DNA of 37,520 bases, taken from the IMG/VR virus record IMGVR_UViG_3300035698_001739, positions 1 through 37,520 of that record; one strand, written 5' to 3'. The notes under the pieces were generated by a model. The model was not told where the DNA came from and made no database searches. It saw nothing but the letters and a program-made list of their open reading frames with translations. Shown here one piece after another: positions 14,349 to 23,023 of this stretch (position 1 is the stretch's first letter; the number at the start of each line of letters is the position of its first letter). This stretch comes from a virus. The translations under genes and the position numbers were made by a program.

Positions 14349-14378
14349 GGAAGAATCATCCACAATTGATTTTAGGTA

Positions 14379-14402
14379 TTTTGTCAGCCACAAATGACAA
14401 AA
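14379..14402 (+). promoter_or_regulatory. RNA hairpin over the gp43 ribosome binding site, candidate autogenous translational operator
   Basis: TTTTGTCA (14379-14386) and TGACAAAA (14395-14402) are perfect 8-bp inverted repeats around an 8-nt loop GCCACAAA. The right arm runs into the Shine-Dalgarno AAGGAG at 14402-14407, six nt before the polymerase ATG. T4 gp43 represses its own translation by binding a hairpin with an 8-nt loop at the same place, so this is a positional and structural analogue. Confidence 0.6.
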
Positions 14403-14412
14403 AGGAGAATAA

Positions 14413-17082
14413 ATGAGTTACATAGACGGATATTTTGACAGAAACTCTGACATCATAAGAGTTGTTGAACGACAAAACAAAGAAAGGGTATTCAAAGAAT
14501 ATCCAATCAAATACACATTCTATCATGAAGATCCAGGTGGAAAGTTTAAAAGTACCACAGGTAAACCTTTAAGTAGAATTGTTTCAAAGAACACAAAAGA
14601 TTTTCACAAAGAACTTGCAATTAACAGAAACAAAACATTATTTGAATCTGATATAAATCCTATCTTTCAATGTTTAAGTGAAAACTATCTTAATCAAGAT
14701 GCTCCTGATTTAAATATAGCATTTTTCGACATTGAAACAGATTATGATCCTGAAAGAGGATTTAGTCAACCCGGTGATCCTTTCATGCCAATCACAGCAA
14801 TCACCGTTTCGTTACAATGGTTAGGCACTATGGTTACATTTGCCATACCACCCAAAACAATGGGCATAGAAGAAGCCAAAGAAACTACAAAAGGCATAGA
14901 CAATGTGTATCTGTATAAAGATGAAGCAGATATGATCAAAGCATTTTTAGATATTATTGAAGACGCTGATGTAATATCAGGATGGAATTCAGAAGGTTAC
15001 GACTTACCATATATCATAAACAGAATTAAAAAGGTAATGAGCAAAGATGACACAAGACGTTTATGTTTGTGGAAACAAATGCCTAAGAAAAGAACTTTTG
15101 AAAGATATGGTAGAGAACAAGAAACTTATGATTTAGTTGGCAGAGTACATTTAGACTCATTGGAACTTTATAGAAAATACACCTACGAAGAACGACATTC
15201 ATATAGATTAGATGCTATTGGTGACCATGAAATAGGTGAGACTAAAACTGTGTATGAAGGAAGTTTAGATCAACTTTACAATCAAGACTTTAGAACATTC
15301 ATAGAATACAACAGACAAGACGTGGCACTATTGGATAAATTGGATCGTAAGTTAAGATTTATAGCATTATCAAATGAACTAGCACACAGTAACACAGTTT
15401 TACTACAAACCACTATGGGTGCAGTTGCAGTTACAGAACAAGCAATTATAAATGAAGCACACAGACGAGGAGTACAAGTACCAAATAGACCAAAAAGAGA
15501 TGACAACTCAACATCAGCCGCAGGTGCTTATGTGGCATATCCTAAAAAAGGATTGCACAAATGGATTGGTTCGATGGATATTAATTCGCTATATCCGTCT
15601 GTGATTAGAGCTTTAAACATGGCTCCTGAATGTGTAATGGGACAACTGAGACCAACATACACAGATGAATACATTGATGAACAAATGACATTACAAAAAA
15701 AATCATTTGCAGGTGCATGGGAAAATCATTTTGGATCATTAGAATATGACGCTGTGATGGAAAAAAGAAAAGATATCAGTATTAATGTGGATTGGGAAGA
15801 TGGAAAAGTAGACATAATGAGTGGTGCTGAAATTTACAAAATGATTTTCGATAGTAATAATCCAATGATGATAAGTGCAAATGGAACAATATTCACAAGC
15901 GAGTTTGAAGGTGTAATACCTGGACTACTTGCACGTTGGTATAAAGAAAGAAAAGATATGCAGGCTATGTTGAAGAAAGCCAAAGAAGCAAAAAACGAAG
16001 CAGAAATAGAATTCTGGGATAAAAGACAACTGGTTAAAAAGATTAACTTGAACAGTTTGTATGGTGCTATCCTTAATCCAGGTTGTAGATTCTTTGACAA
16101 ACGTATTGGACAATCAACAACATTATCAGGCAGACAGATATCTAAACACATGGCATCCAAGATCAACGAAGTGATAACTGGTGATTATGATCATGTAGGC
16201 AAAGCATTAATTTATGGTGACACAGACTCGGCTTATTTTTCAGCATATGAAGTTCTTAAAAAGGAAATAGATGCGGGACAAATACCTTGGACAAAAGAAA
16301 GTGTTGTAAAACTGTATGATCAAGTTGCTGGTGAAGTGAACAATTCATTTAAAAAATTTATGGGACAAGCATTTCATTGTATGAGATCAAGAGCAGAAGT
16401 AATTCAAGCAGGTAGAGAAAGTGTGGCAACATCGGGCTTGTTTATCACAAAGAAAAGATATGCCATATTGATTTATGATTTAGAAGGATTTAGAACTGAT
16501 CAAGACGGCAAGGCAGGCAAAATTAAAGCAATGGGACTAGATTTAAAAAGATCAGACACACCTGTGTATATTCAGAACTTCTTATCTGAATTACTATTAA
16601 TGGTGTTATCCGATAACACAGAAGAACAAGTGTTGGATAAAATTACACAATTTAGAAATGAATTTAAAACAAGACCAGGCTGGGAGAAAGGATCTCCACG
16701 TAGAGCAAACAACATAGGTGAATATTCTAAAAAAGAAGCAAGACTGGGCAAAGCAAACATGCCTGGTCACGTAAGAGCAAGTATTAACTGGAACACACTT
16801 AAACGTATGAACAGTGACAAGTATTCGCAAGAAATTATGGATGGTATGAAAGTAATTGTTTGTAAATTAAAAAAGAATCCATTAGACTTTACCAGTGTTG
16901 CGTATCCTGTGGATGAATTGCGTATTCCAGAATGGTTTAAAGAATTGCCATTTGATGATGCCACAATGGAAAGCACAGTGATCGATAATAAACTTGGCAA
17001 CTTGCTTGGAGTATTAGGTTGGGACATTAAGTCAACCGAAAGTAATAACACATTTAACAATCTTTTTGATTTTGGAGGATAG
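14413..17082 (+). CDS. 43: Family B DNA polymerase (T4 gp43 type)
   Basis: This 889-residue replicative polymerase has a 3'-5' proofreading exonuclease; T4 gp43 has 898 residues. Exonuclease motifs are FFDIE (D106, E108), the WNSEGYDLPYI region (191-201) and YNRQDVALL (299-307). Polymerase motif A is SMDINSLYPS at 387-396, motif B KKINLNSLYG at 542-551 and motif C YGDTDS at 601-606. The C-terminus ends NNTFNNLFDFGG, where T4 gp43 carries its clamp-binding tail. A hairpin overlaps its ribosome binding site. DexA and the sliding clamp follow immediately, forming the replication cluster. Confidence 0.97.
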   Translation: MSYIDGYFDRNSDIIRVVERQNKERVFKEYPIKYTFYHEDPGGKFKSTTGKPLSRIVSKNTKDFHKELAINRNKTLFESDINPIFQCLSENYLNQDAPDLNIAFFDIETDYDPERGFSQPGDPFMPITAITVSLQWLGTMVTFAIPPKTMGIEEAKETTKGIDNVYLYKDEADMIKAFLDIIEDADVISGWNSEGYDLPYIINRIKKVMSKDDTRRLCLWKQMPKKRTFERYGREQETYDLVGRVHLDSLELYRKYTYEERHSYRLDAIGDHEIGETKTVYEGSLDQLYNQDFRTFIEYNRQDVALLDKLDRKLRFIALSNELAHSNTVLLQTTMGAVAVTEQAIINEAHRRGVQVPNRPKRDDNSTSAAGAYVAYPKKGLHKWIGSMDINSLYPSVIRALNMAPECVMGQLRPTYTDEYIDEQMTLQKKSFAGAWENHFGSLEYDAVMEKRKDISINVDWEDGKVDIMSGAEIYKMIFDSNNPMMISANGTIFTSEFEGVIPGLLARWYKERKDMQAMLKKAKEAKNEAEIEFWDKRQLVKKINLNSLYGAILNPGCRFFDKRIGQSTTLSGRQISKHMASKINEVITGDYDHVGKALIYGDTDSAYFSAYEVLKKEIDAGQIPWTKESVVKLYDQVAGEVNNSFKKFMGQAFHCMRSRAEVIQAGRESVATSGLFITKKRYAILIYDLEGFRTDQDGKAGKIKAMGLDLKRSDTPVYIQNFLSELLLMVLSDNTEEQVLDKITQFRNEFKTRPGWEKGSPRRANNIGEYSKKEARLGKANMPGHVRASINWNTLKRMNSDKYSQEIMDGMKVIVCKLKKNPLDFTSVAYPVDELRIPEWFKELPFDDATMESTVIDNKLGNLLGVLGWDIKSTESNNTFNNLFDFGG

Positions 17083-17631
17083 ATGTCTACACACGGAATG
17101 ATAGATTTGGAAACATTGAGCACCAGACCAGATGCTACTTTGTTAACATTGGGTGCTATAAAATTTGATCCTTACACAGATTCAGAACCACACGCAGGAT
17201 TGTATCTAAGAGTGGATGTTGATGAACAAAGTGCATTGGGTCGACATGTGGATGAAAACACTCTTGAATGGTGGGGTCGACAAGATGAAGAAATTAGAAA
17301 TGAAGCACTGGGTGATGAAGACAGAATTTCATTAAGCAATATGATAAAACAATTAAACAAATGGTGTGTAGGAGTGGACGAATTATGGTGCCAAGGTCCG
17401 CTTTTTGATTATGCCATATTACAAAATTTGTATGCTCAACTAGGGCAACCTTGTCCTTGGAACTATTGGCAAATTAGAGATTCAAGAACTCTGTTCAATA
17501 TGTTACCAAAAGACCCAAGAAAAGACATACAGATGTCACTTCACAATGCATTGGCGGATTGTTATTTCCAAGCCAAAAGTGTGCAGAAGGCTTATAAACA
17601 TTTTGGAGTAAAGTCAAGATGGAACAATTAG
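17083..17631 (+). CDS. dexA: DexA-like 3'-5' exonuclease
   Basis: This 182-residue DEDD-family nuclease has MIDLET at 6-11 (D8, E10), then WCQGPLFDYAIL with D109, then SLHNALADC with H154 and D159, giving the DEDDh set. WW near residue 63 and WNYWQIRDSRT near 126-136 resemble T4 DexA (exonuclease A), which degrades single-stranded DNA from the 3' end and uses WNQRDIRT in the same place. It is about 45 residues shorter than T4 DexA. The ATG directly follows the polymerase stop, so it is co-transcribed with replication genes. Confidence 0.85.
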   Translation: MSTHGMIDLETLSTRPDATLLTLGAIKFDPYTDSEPHAGLYLRVDVDEQSALGRHVDENTLEWWGRQDEEIRNEALGDEDRISLSNMIKQLNKWCVGVDELWCQGPLFDYAILQNLYAQLGQPCPWNYWQIRDSRTLFNMLPKDPRKDIQMSLHNALADCYFQAKSVQKAYKHFGVKSRWNN

Positions 17632-17634
17632 TAG

Positions 17635-17663
17635 TTGACTTTTCGACAAAACCTAAATATAAT
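17635..17663 (+). promoter_or_regulatory. Sigma70-type promoter of the sliding clamp gene
   Basis: TTGACT at 17635-17640 and TATAAT at 17658-17663 have a 17-nt spacer. The predicted leader is short (about 17 nt) and contains AGGAGA before the ATG at 17687. Confidence 0.75.
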
Positions 17664-17686
17664 ATAACAAACAGGAGAATAAAAAA

Positions 17687-18415
17687 ATGAAAGACATCTT
17701 ACAAGACATCGTTGCACATACACATTCGCTAGGATTTCTTAGCCTTGTAAAAGTGAGTAACGAAGAACAAACAAAAATAGAAAGTATGGCCGAAGACAGA
17801 TCAGTTATTCTTTCAGCAAACACAAATACTAAAGTGAACGAATTCGATGGTGTGTTTGGTATGCCTAATTTAGACAAACTGGCTTTACACTTAAAATGTC
17901 CAGAGTATCAAAAAGAAGCAAAGATCGAAATCAAATCAGCAGAAAGAAATGGTAAAACTATTCCAACGCATATTCACTTTGAAAATGCAGGCGGAGATTT
18001 TAAAAATGATTACAGATTTATGAGTACTGAAATTATTAATGAAAAGTTAAAGTCTGTTAAATTTAAAGGGTCTAATTGGGATATTAATTTTGAACCTAAA
18101 CTTGCGGCAATACACAGATTGAAATTACAAGCGGCGGCACATGTTGAAGAAACTGTGTTTACTATAAAAACAGAAAACAACACATTGATGTTTTATTTTG
18201 GTGATGCTAATTCACACGCAGGATCATTTGTATTTGAATCTAATCTAACAGGTGAATTAAAAAACACTTGGAGTTGGCCGATACAACAAGTGATCAGTAT
18301 TTTGAGTCTTGACGGAAAAGTTAAAATGAGTATTTCTGATCAAGGAGCAATGCAAATAACTGTGGACAGTGGAATTGGTGAATACAATTACATACTGCCT
18401 GCACAAACAAAATAA
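17687..18415 (+). CDS. 45: Sliding clamp, DNA polymerase processivity factor (gp45-like)
   Basis: This 242-residue protein has the length and strand pattern of T4 gp45 (228 residues), which forms a trimeric ring that tethers polymerase to DNA and also activates late transcription. There is no catalytic motif. The C-terminal half has the repeating strands expected of a clamp domain (VKMSISDQGAMQITVDS, GEYNYILPA). The assignment rests on this C-terminus, on position after gp43 and DexA, and on recall of clamp proteins in marine T4-like phages. It has its own consensus promoter and an AGGAGA site, as expected for a protein needed in excess of polymerase. Confidence 0.75.
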   Translation: MKDILQDIVAHTHSLGFLSLVKVSNEEQTKIESMAEDRSVILSANTNTKVNEFDGVFGMPNLDKLALHLKCPEYQKEAKIEIKSAERNGKTIPTHIHFENAGGDFKNDYRFMSTEIINEKLKSVKFKGSNWDINFEPKLAAIHRLKLQAAAHVEETVFTIKTENNTLMFYFGDANSHAGSFVFESNLTGELKNTWSWPIQQVISILSLDGKVKMSISDQGAMQITVDSGIGEYNYILPAQTK

Positions 18416-18421
18416 GGACAT

Positions 18422-18637
18422 ATGGCTAAAAAGAAAAAGACTATAAAAAGTAACAAACCAGGTATTGTGGAAAAGATTGGAACATGGCATTCGAAAATCT
18501 TTACATATGTGAGTTATAAAGCAAGAACATCAAGACTGTGGGCAATACTGCTCTCTGCATTGGTAATTTATGAGTTGGTTGAGCATTTGGTGTTTCCTTG
18601 GTTAGTTCCGCTTTTAGCAATAAAGGCATTTGGATAA
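18422..18637 (+). CDS. Small basic membrane protein
   Basis: This 71-residue protein has a Lys-rich N-terminus (MAKKKKTIKSNK) and a hydrophobic C-terminal half (about 38-71), which could form one or two membrane passes separated by YELVEH. AAGGA lies just before the ATG. It ends inside the region preceding the transglycosylase. No family is recognised; a phage membrane anchor or holin-like role would be guesswork. Confidence 0.5.
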   Translation: MAKKKKTIKSNKPGIVEKIGTWHSKIFTYVSYKARTSRLWAILLSALVIYELVEHLVFPWLVPLLAIKAFG

Positions 18638-18638
18638 T

Positions 18639-20120
18639 ATGGAAAAGAAAAACATACCCACTGACAACTTAACTGAAAAGCAAAAAGATTACGCAACTTT
18701 TCTTCCTGCTTTGAGCAGTTTTTATGCTAGGGATATTGGTAAAGCAAGACATCAAGAAGACTACATTAAACCTGAAAGAGTTCCACAAAACTTTGAACAT
18801 GGTGTTGAGGGTATGAATTACTTGAGTTCCAAAGACACTTATTTCTATTACAAGTGGCATTTATATTCGGCGGGTCATGCTGATTTAAATATGGATCACT
18901 TTTCTGTGAGGGACGACATCATCAGAAACAGAGATAGAAAAGATAACTGGGTACTAGGTGACTCAGGTGGTTTCCAAATAGGTAAAGGTGTTTGGGAAGG
19001 CGACTGGAAAGATGTTAATTGTCCTAAAGCCAAAAAGAAACGTGAACAAGTGTTGGCGTTCATGGATGGCAACATGGATTATGGTATGATATTAGATATA
19101 CCTGCTTGGGTATCTCGTTCTCCTGCGGGTGCGGCGGCAAGTAAGATCAGTTCATATCAAGAAGCAGTTGATGGCACAAAAATCAACAATGATTACTTTA
19201 TGAAAAATCGTAACGGTAATTGTAAATTTTTAAATGTATTACAAGGTGAAAACTTTCAACAAGCAGATGATTGGTACACACAAATGAAACACTATTGTGA
19301 TCCTAAACAATTTCCTAGCACACACTTTAATGGTTGGGCAATGGGTGGACAGAACATGTGCGATATACACTTGGCATTGAAACGTTTGGTGGCATTGAGA
19401 TTTGATGGATTATTAGAAAAAGGTGTGCATGATGTTATGCACTTTTTAGGAACAAGTAAATTAGAATGGGCAGTGTTGTTAACAGATGTTCAAAGAGCAA
19501 TTAGAAAATATCATAATCCAAACTTTATGATCACATTTGATTGTGCTTCACCTTTCTTAGCCAGTGCTAATGGTCAAATTTACACTGACATAGAAATTAA
19601 AGACAAAAAGAAATGGACATACAGAATGCAACCAAGTGTTGATGATAAAGCATTTTCTTTAGAAACAAAATTATTTAGAGATGCTGTGTTAGAAAAAGGT
19701 ATATTTGAAAGATTTATGGACAGTCCTATCAGTAAAAGATTGATGCTGAAAGATGTTACCTGTTATAAACCAGGTGATTTAAACAAGATGGGTAATGAAG
19801 GTAGAACATCTTGGGACTCATTCAGTTACACACTACAAATGGCACACAATGTGTGGACACATATTTCAGCAGTGCAAGAAGCAAATCGACAATATGATTT
19901 AGGTTTAAATCCTAAAATGTTGGTTGAAGAAAAGTTTGATAGAGTTGCTTTTAAAGATATTGTGGATGCCATATTTGCCACCAGCAGTAGAGATGAAGCA
20001 AACATGGTAATCGAAGAGTTTTCAAGATTCTGGATGTCAATCATTGGCACTAGAGGAGCAACAGGTAAAAAGACAGTGAATGCAAGTACACAATTTTCTA
20101 ACCTATTTGAGGAGGCTTAA
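18639..20120 (+). CDS. dpdA: TGT-like base transglycosylase, DpdA-type (7-deazaguanine insertion into DNA)
   Basis: The 493-residue protein carries tRNA-guanine transglycosylase hallmarks in order: DSGGFQ at 108-113 (substrate-binding Asp), MILDIP at 150-155, GWAMGGQ at 232-238 (the TGT LAVGG position) and TFDCASP...NGQIYT at 299-316, matching TGT FDC..P...NGQ with Asp301 as candidate nucleophile. An AHN motif follows near the C-terminus. The C-x-C-x2-C zinc site of tRNA enzymes is not seen. In phages such proteins (DpdA) exchange guanine for a 7-deazaguanine in DNA. FolE, QueE and a QueD-like gene nearby support this. ATG 18639 is preferred over TTG 18630 by ribosome-site spacing. Confidence 0.8.
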   Translation: MEKKNIPTDNLTEKQKDYATFLPALSSFYARDIGKARHQEDYIKPERVPQNFEHGVEGMNYLSSKDTYFYYKWHLYSAGHADLNMDHFSVRDDIIRNRDRKDNWVLGDSGGFQIGKGVWEGDWKDVNCPKAKKKREQVLAFMDGNMDYGMILDIPAWVSRSPAGAAASKISSYQEAVDGTKINNDYFMKNRNGNCKFLNVLQGENFQQADDWYTQMKHYCDPKQFPSTHFNGWAMGGQNMCDIHLALKRLVALRFDGLLEKGVHDVMHFLGTSKLEWAVLLTDVQRAIRKYHNPNFMITFDCASPFLASANGQIYTDIEIKDKKKWTYRMQPSVDDKAFSLETKLFRDAVLEKGIFERFMDSPISKRLMLKDVTCYKPGDLNKMGNEGRTSWDSFSYTLQMAHNVWTHISAVQEANRQYDLGLNPKMLVEEKFDRVAFKDIVDAIFATSSRDEANMVIEEFSRFWMSIIGTRGATGKKTVNASTQFSNLFEEA

Positions 20121-20121
20121 A

Positions 20122-20313
20122 ATGACAATAAGAAAAAGTAGAAAAGTAAAATCAGTTGAAAAAGAATACAAGTGGTACAAAAGTAAAGTTAATGAAATGG
20201 AGTCTGAACGTTCTTATGATAGATCGTGGGGCAGTAAAGAACTTCTTTTAAAATTTAAAAAGATGAAACTGTTTTTAAAAACACAATTAAAGAAAATGCA
20301 GGATACATTATAA
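20122..20313 (+). CDS. Small basic helical protein
   Basis: This 63-residue Lys-rich, helical protein is coiled-coil-like (KSVEKEYKWYKSKVNEMESE and LLLKFKKMKLFLKTQLKKMQ). The start at 20122 follows AGGAGG at about 20111-20116, one nt after the transglycosylase stop. An upstream in-frame start inside that gene is unnecessary. The hairpin-like arrangement resembles short YdcH/DUF465-type proteins, but this is a weak likeness. It may be a partner of the transglycosylase, given tight coupling. Confidence 0.5.
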   Translation: MTIRKSRKVKSVEKEYKWYKSKVNEMESERSYDRSWGSKELLLKFKKMKLFLKTQLKKMQDTL

Positions 20314-20315
20314 CA

Positions 20316-21227
20316 ATGAAAAGTTTGGTTGTTGGACTAGGATTTGGACAGTTGTACGTTAACATTCTAAAAAGAATGGGACATGAAGTGATTACTGTGG
20401 ATATAAATCCTAATGCTGATGCAGACTTCACAGAACTTACAACAGCCATAACAGCTCATGCACCATTTGACACTGCTCATATTTGTGTGCCTAATCATTT
20501 ACACTACAAGACAGCATTAAAATTAGCAGAACACACAAAGATTGTGTTTGTGGAGAAGCCAGGTGTGGAAACAATTAATCACTGGAGATTGCTTACAAAC
20601 CTAAATAAGTCAACAAGATTTATGATGACAAAGAATAATCAGTGGAGAAACAATATCAAACAGATAGCAGAAAATTGTGAAGCAAGTGATATGATACAGA
20701 TCAACTGGGTAAACAAAAATAGAATTCCTGGACCAGGAACATGGTTTACAGATAAGAGTAAAGCATTTGGCGGTGTGAGTAGAGATTTATTACCTCACTT
20801 AATGAGTATAATGATGTCAGTGAACAAGAACAGTTATCAAGATTTTAAAGTTAGACAGTATCACACAGAGCAACGATGGAACTTGTCGGATTGCACAGGC
20901 ACAGATTATGGTGTTGTCAATGAAAATGGAGTTTATAATGTAGATGATTCAGCCACTATGGAATTGACAGATGGTAACAAAATCTATATACTGTATGCTA
21001 ATTGGAAAACTAACTTACACGATGACATGGCTATACATTTTTACAAAGATGGAGAATCACATTTAGCATCAATACCTTTAGGATTATGTCCAGAAGAAGC
21101 ATATGAAGAAATGATCAAAGACAGTTTAATACATCTAGAAGATGATATGTTTTGGAACAATCAGTTGGAGCAAGATTTATACATACAGGAAAAAATTAAT
21201 GACAAAAGTACAGATATTATACACTGA
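20316..21227 (+). CDS. Gfo/Idh/MocA-like oxidoreductase
   Basis: This 303-residue protein has an N-terminal Rossmann fold with VVGLGFGQLYVNIL at 5-18 and an acidic strand end VDIN for NAD(P) binding. ICVPNHLHYKTALK and VFVEKPG follow, the EKP motif being typical of Gfo/Idh/MocA sugar dehydrogenases. The C-terminal alpha/beta domain includes GPGTWFTDKSKAFGGVSRDLLPH, whose Asp and His occupy the usual substrate region. It would oxidise or reduce a sugar-like substrate, identity unknown. Its end overlaps the MDR gene, suggesting the two act together. Confidence 0.75.
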   Translation: MKSLVVGLGFGQLYVNILKRMGHEVITVDINPNADADFTELTTAITAHAPFDTAHICVPNHLHYKTALKLAEHTKIVFVEKPGVETINHWRLLTNLNKSTRFMMTKNNQWRNNIKQIAENCEASDMIQINWVNKNRIPGPGTWFTDKSKAFGGVSRDLLPHLMSIMMSVNKNSYQDFKVRQYHTEQRWNLSDCTGTDYGVVNENGVYNVDDSATMELTDGNKIYILYANWKTNLHDDMAIHFYKDGESHLASIPLGLCPEEAYEEMIKDSLIHLEDDMFWNNQLEQDLYIQEKINDKSTDIIH

Positions 21228-22101
21228 AGGTAAAGGTGAATTCAAAGAAGGTGATTTTGAAGTACCTGATATTACCTCTGATCAAATAAGAGTAAAAAGT
21301 GTTTTTACTGGTGTGTGTAGAAGTGATATTGATATGATGAATGGAGACTTTGGTCCACTTCCTTTGAACATGCAAGGTCATGAAGGTTTAGGTGAAGTAT
21401 TAGAAATAGGTAGCGAAGTAAAAGATATCGATGTGGGAGATTATGTTGCAACAAGAGGTGAGCCTGCATATGCTGATCAATACAATGCTGATAAAGGAAC
21501 TTATGTAAGTGTTCCTGAAGCAGACCCTAAATACATCATAGAACCAGTTGCTTGTGGGTTGAATGTGGTCATGCAAGAAGAATACCAGTTTGAAAAACGT
21601 AACAGCAAAGATGCAAGAATTGCCATTATAGGCAGTGGATTTCTTAGTTGGGTTGTGTATCAATATCTAAGTGCTAATTATTTCTTTCAAATAGACGTAA
21701 TAGGCAGTCACAACAAAGAACGTTGGGGCGACAATTTAAAAGATACATTTGAAGGAATGTATGATATTGTGATAGATTTAAACACCAGAGATGAAGTCTT
21801 TGTAAGAGATATCATAAAACCACAAGGATTAATTGTGCTAGGTGCAGAGAAAACAGATAAAATTACAACATCATTTAGCAAACTGTTATGGAATGCTGTC
21901 ACTGTTGTGTTTCCATCTCCTAGACAAAAAGATTTTCAAAGATGTATGAAGACAGCAGTTAACATGATTGAAAAAGGTGCTTTGAACATAGATAAATTTT
22001 GGAGCAAAGGATATAATAGAAAAACAGAATGGCATGATGCTTTTAAAGAAGGCAATCAAAGAATGCCAGGATACAGCAGAGGATACATAGAATGGCTTTA
22101 G
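21199..22101 (+). CDS. MDR-family (zinc alcohol dehydrogenase-like) oxidoreductase
   Basis: The 301-residue protein has a GroES-like N-terminal domain with GVCRSD (Cys40) and GHEGLGEV (His61, Glu62), the catalytic zinc ligands, and EPVACG at 115-120. A Rossmann domain follows with IIGSGFLS, where the last Gly of GxGxxG is Ser. The four-Cys structural zinc loop is missing. ATG 21199, preceded by AGGA, begins at the expected N-terminus; an upstream ATG at 21142 adds unrelated residues. It overlaps the Gfo/Idh gene. The pair may process a sugar for surface or DNA-base modification. Confidence 0.75.
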   Translation: MTKVQILYTEGKGEFKEGDFEVPDITSDQIRVKSVFTGVCRSDIDMMNGDFGPLPLNMQGHEGLGEVLEIGSEVKDIDVGDYVATRGEPAYADQYNADKGTYVSVPEADPKYIIEPVACGLNVVMQEEYQFEKRNSKDARIAIIGSGFLSWVVYQYLSANYFFQIDVIGSHNKERWGDNLKDTFEGMYDIVIDLNTRDEVFVRDIIKPQGLIVLGAEKTDKITTSFSKLLWNAVTVVFPSPRQKDFQRCMKTAVNMIEKGALNIDKFWSKGYNRKTEWHDAFKEGNQRMPGYSRGYIEWL

Positions 22102-22619
22102 ACACAGCAAAAAGAAAACAGGTAATATACTTTACAGGTACCGAGATAGAAAACACAATAGCAAAAGGTTGGCAAACACTGTTTGTGGTTGGTGTTAGAT
22201 CCGCTGAAGAAATTGAAAAATTGGCTGTTGGTCACAAAGCAAAACACATATATTTCGGAACTAGTCAAAGTTTTGTTATCAACAACGAACAACAGTTGAA
22301 ACCGTGGTATGAAATGATCAAATCATTATTGGACAAAGACTTTTGGATAACACTTGATTTTGGTATAGAATATATGGAAACTGTTACAAGTACAGGTTTG
22401 ATGAGTTATAAAAAATTTATTCCAATGATAAGTGCTAAAATTCCAAATATTTACAAAGTGAATGGCAATGCTACACTTAAAATAGATGATGTTACTTGGG
22501 GACATTCAAACACAGGTGTTTGGAGCAGAAATCTAAAAGAAATCACCAAAGATATGCACTATACAGATTGGAAAGAATATGTGGGAGACACAGTAATTGA
22601 CGTTGACACAGACGAATAA
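22092..22619 (+). CDS. Conserved hypothetical protein
   Basis: This 175-residue soluble alpha/beta protein has no recognised catalytic motif. Notable segments are LFVVGVRSAEEIEKL, HIYFGTSQSF and WITLDFGIEYMETV, an alternation of strands and helices that could form a small TIM-like or Rossmann-like fold. It overlaps the MDR gene by 10 nt and ends with the codons that contain the consensus promoter of the QueD-like gene. The position between oxidoreductases and a pterin-synthase-like gene suggests a role in the same pathway, but nothing in the sequence proves it. Confidence 0.5.
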   Translation: MALDTAKRKQVIYFTGTEIENTIAKGWQTLFVVGVRSAEEIEKLAVGHKAKHIYFGTSQSFVINNEQQLKPWYEMIKSLLDKDFWITLDFGIEYMETVTSTGLMSYKKFIPMISAKIPNIYKVNGNATLKIDDVTWGHSNTGVWSRNLKEITKDMHYTDWKEYVGDTVIDVDTDE

Positions 22620-22631
22620 AATTGCTATAAT
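22603..22631 (+). promoter_or_regulatory. Consensus sigma70 promoter, predicted leaderless for the QueD-like gene
   Basis: TTGACA at 22603-22608 and TATAAT at 22626-22631 are perfect consensus with a 17-nt spacer, lying across the end of the preceding gene. The ATG at 22637 comes 5 nt after the -10 box and has no ribosome binding site. Confidence 0.7.
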
Positions 22632-22636
22632 TAGAT

Positions 22637-23020
22637 ATGAATAAACATAAAACATTTATATGGGTAACATTTAAAAAAGAAGGCATTCATAAATATCCTG
22701 CGGCACTGGAAGATCCAGCACTTGCAACAGGTGATGAATATGATGTATCATTTTTAGGATACCCTCACAGACATATATTTCATTTTAAAGTAGAAATTGA
22801 AGTATTTCATAATGACAGAGATATAGAGTTTATACAATTCAAAAGATGGTTAGAAAAACTGTATGCTGAAAAAACATTACAGTTAGATTATAAATCTTGT
22901 GAAATGATGAGCGATGACTTGGCAGAAGAAATTGGCAAGAAATATCCTGGAAGAGACGTTATTATTAATGTAAGTGAGGATGGCGAAAATGGGAGTGAGA
23001 TCATTTATCATAAGGAGTAA
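22637..23020 (+). CDS. queD: QueD/6-pyruvoyl-tetrahydropterin synthase-like T-fold protein
   Basis: This 127-residue protein aligns in outline with the QueD/PTPS fold. GYPHRHIFHFKVEIEV at 41-56 supplies clustered His (44, 46, 49) where QueD has HGH. DIEFIQFK at 62-69 matches the DF..LK position. LDYKSCEMMSDDLAEEI (83-99) resembles the LDH...SE..A helix, and VSEDGENG the C-terminal catalytic Glu strand. QueD makes 6-carboxy-tetrahydropterin from dihydroneopterin triphosphate, the product of FolE encoded at 28200. The usual N-terminal catalytic Cys is not evident, so activity may differ. It has its own leaderless promoter. Confidence 0.55.
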   Translation: MNKHKTFIWVTFKKEGIHKYPAALEDPALATGDEYDVSFLGYPHRHIFHFKVEIEVFHNDRDIEFIQFKRWLEKLYAEKTLQLDYKSCEMMSDDLAEEIGKKYPGRDVIINVSEDGENGSEIIYHKE

Positions 23021-23023
23021 CAC

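Noticed and set aside
18630-18638. TTG 18630 as the start of the transglycosylase
   Set aside because: The AAAGG site at about 18622-18626 is too close; ATG 18639 has workable spacing and follows the previous stop by one base.
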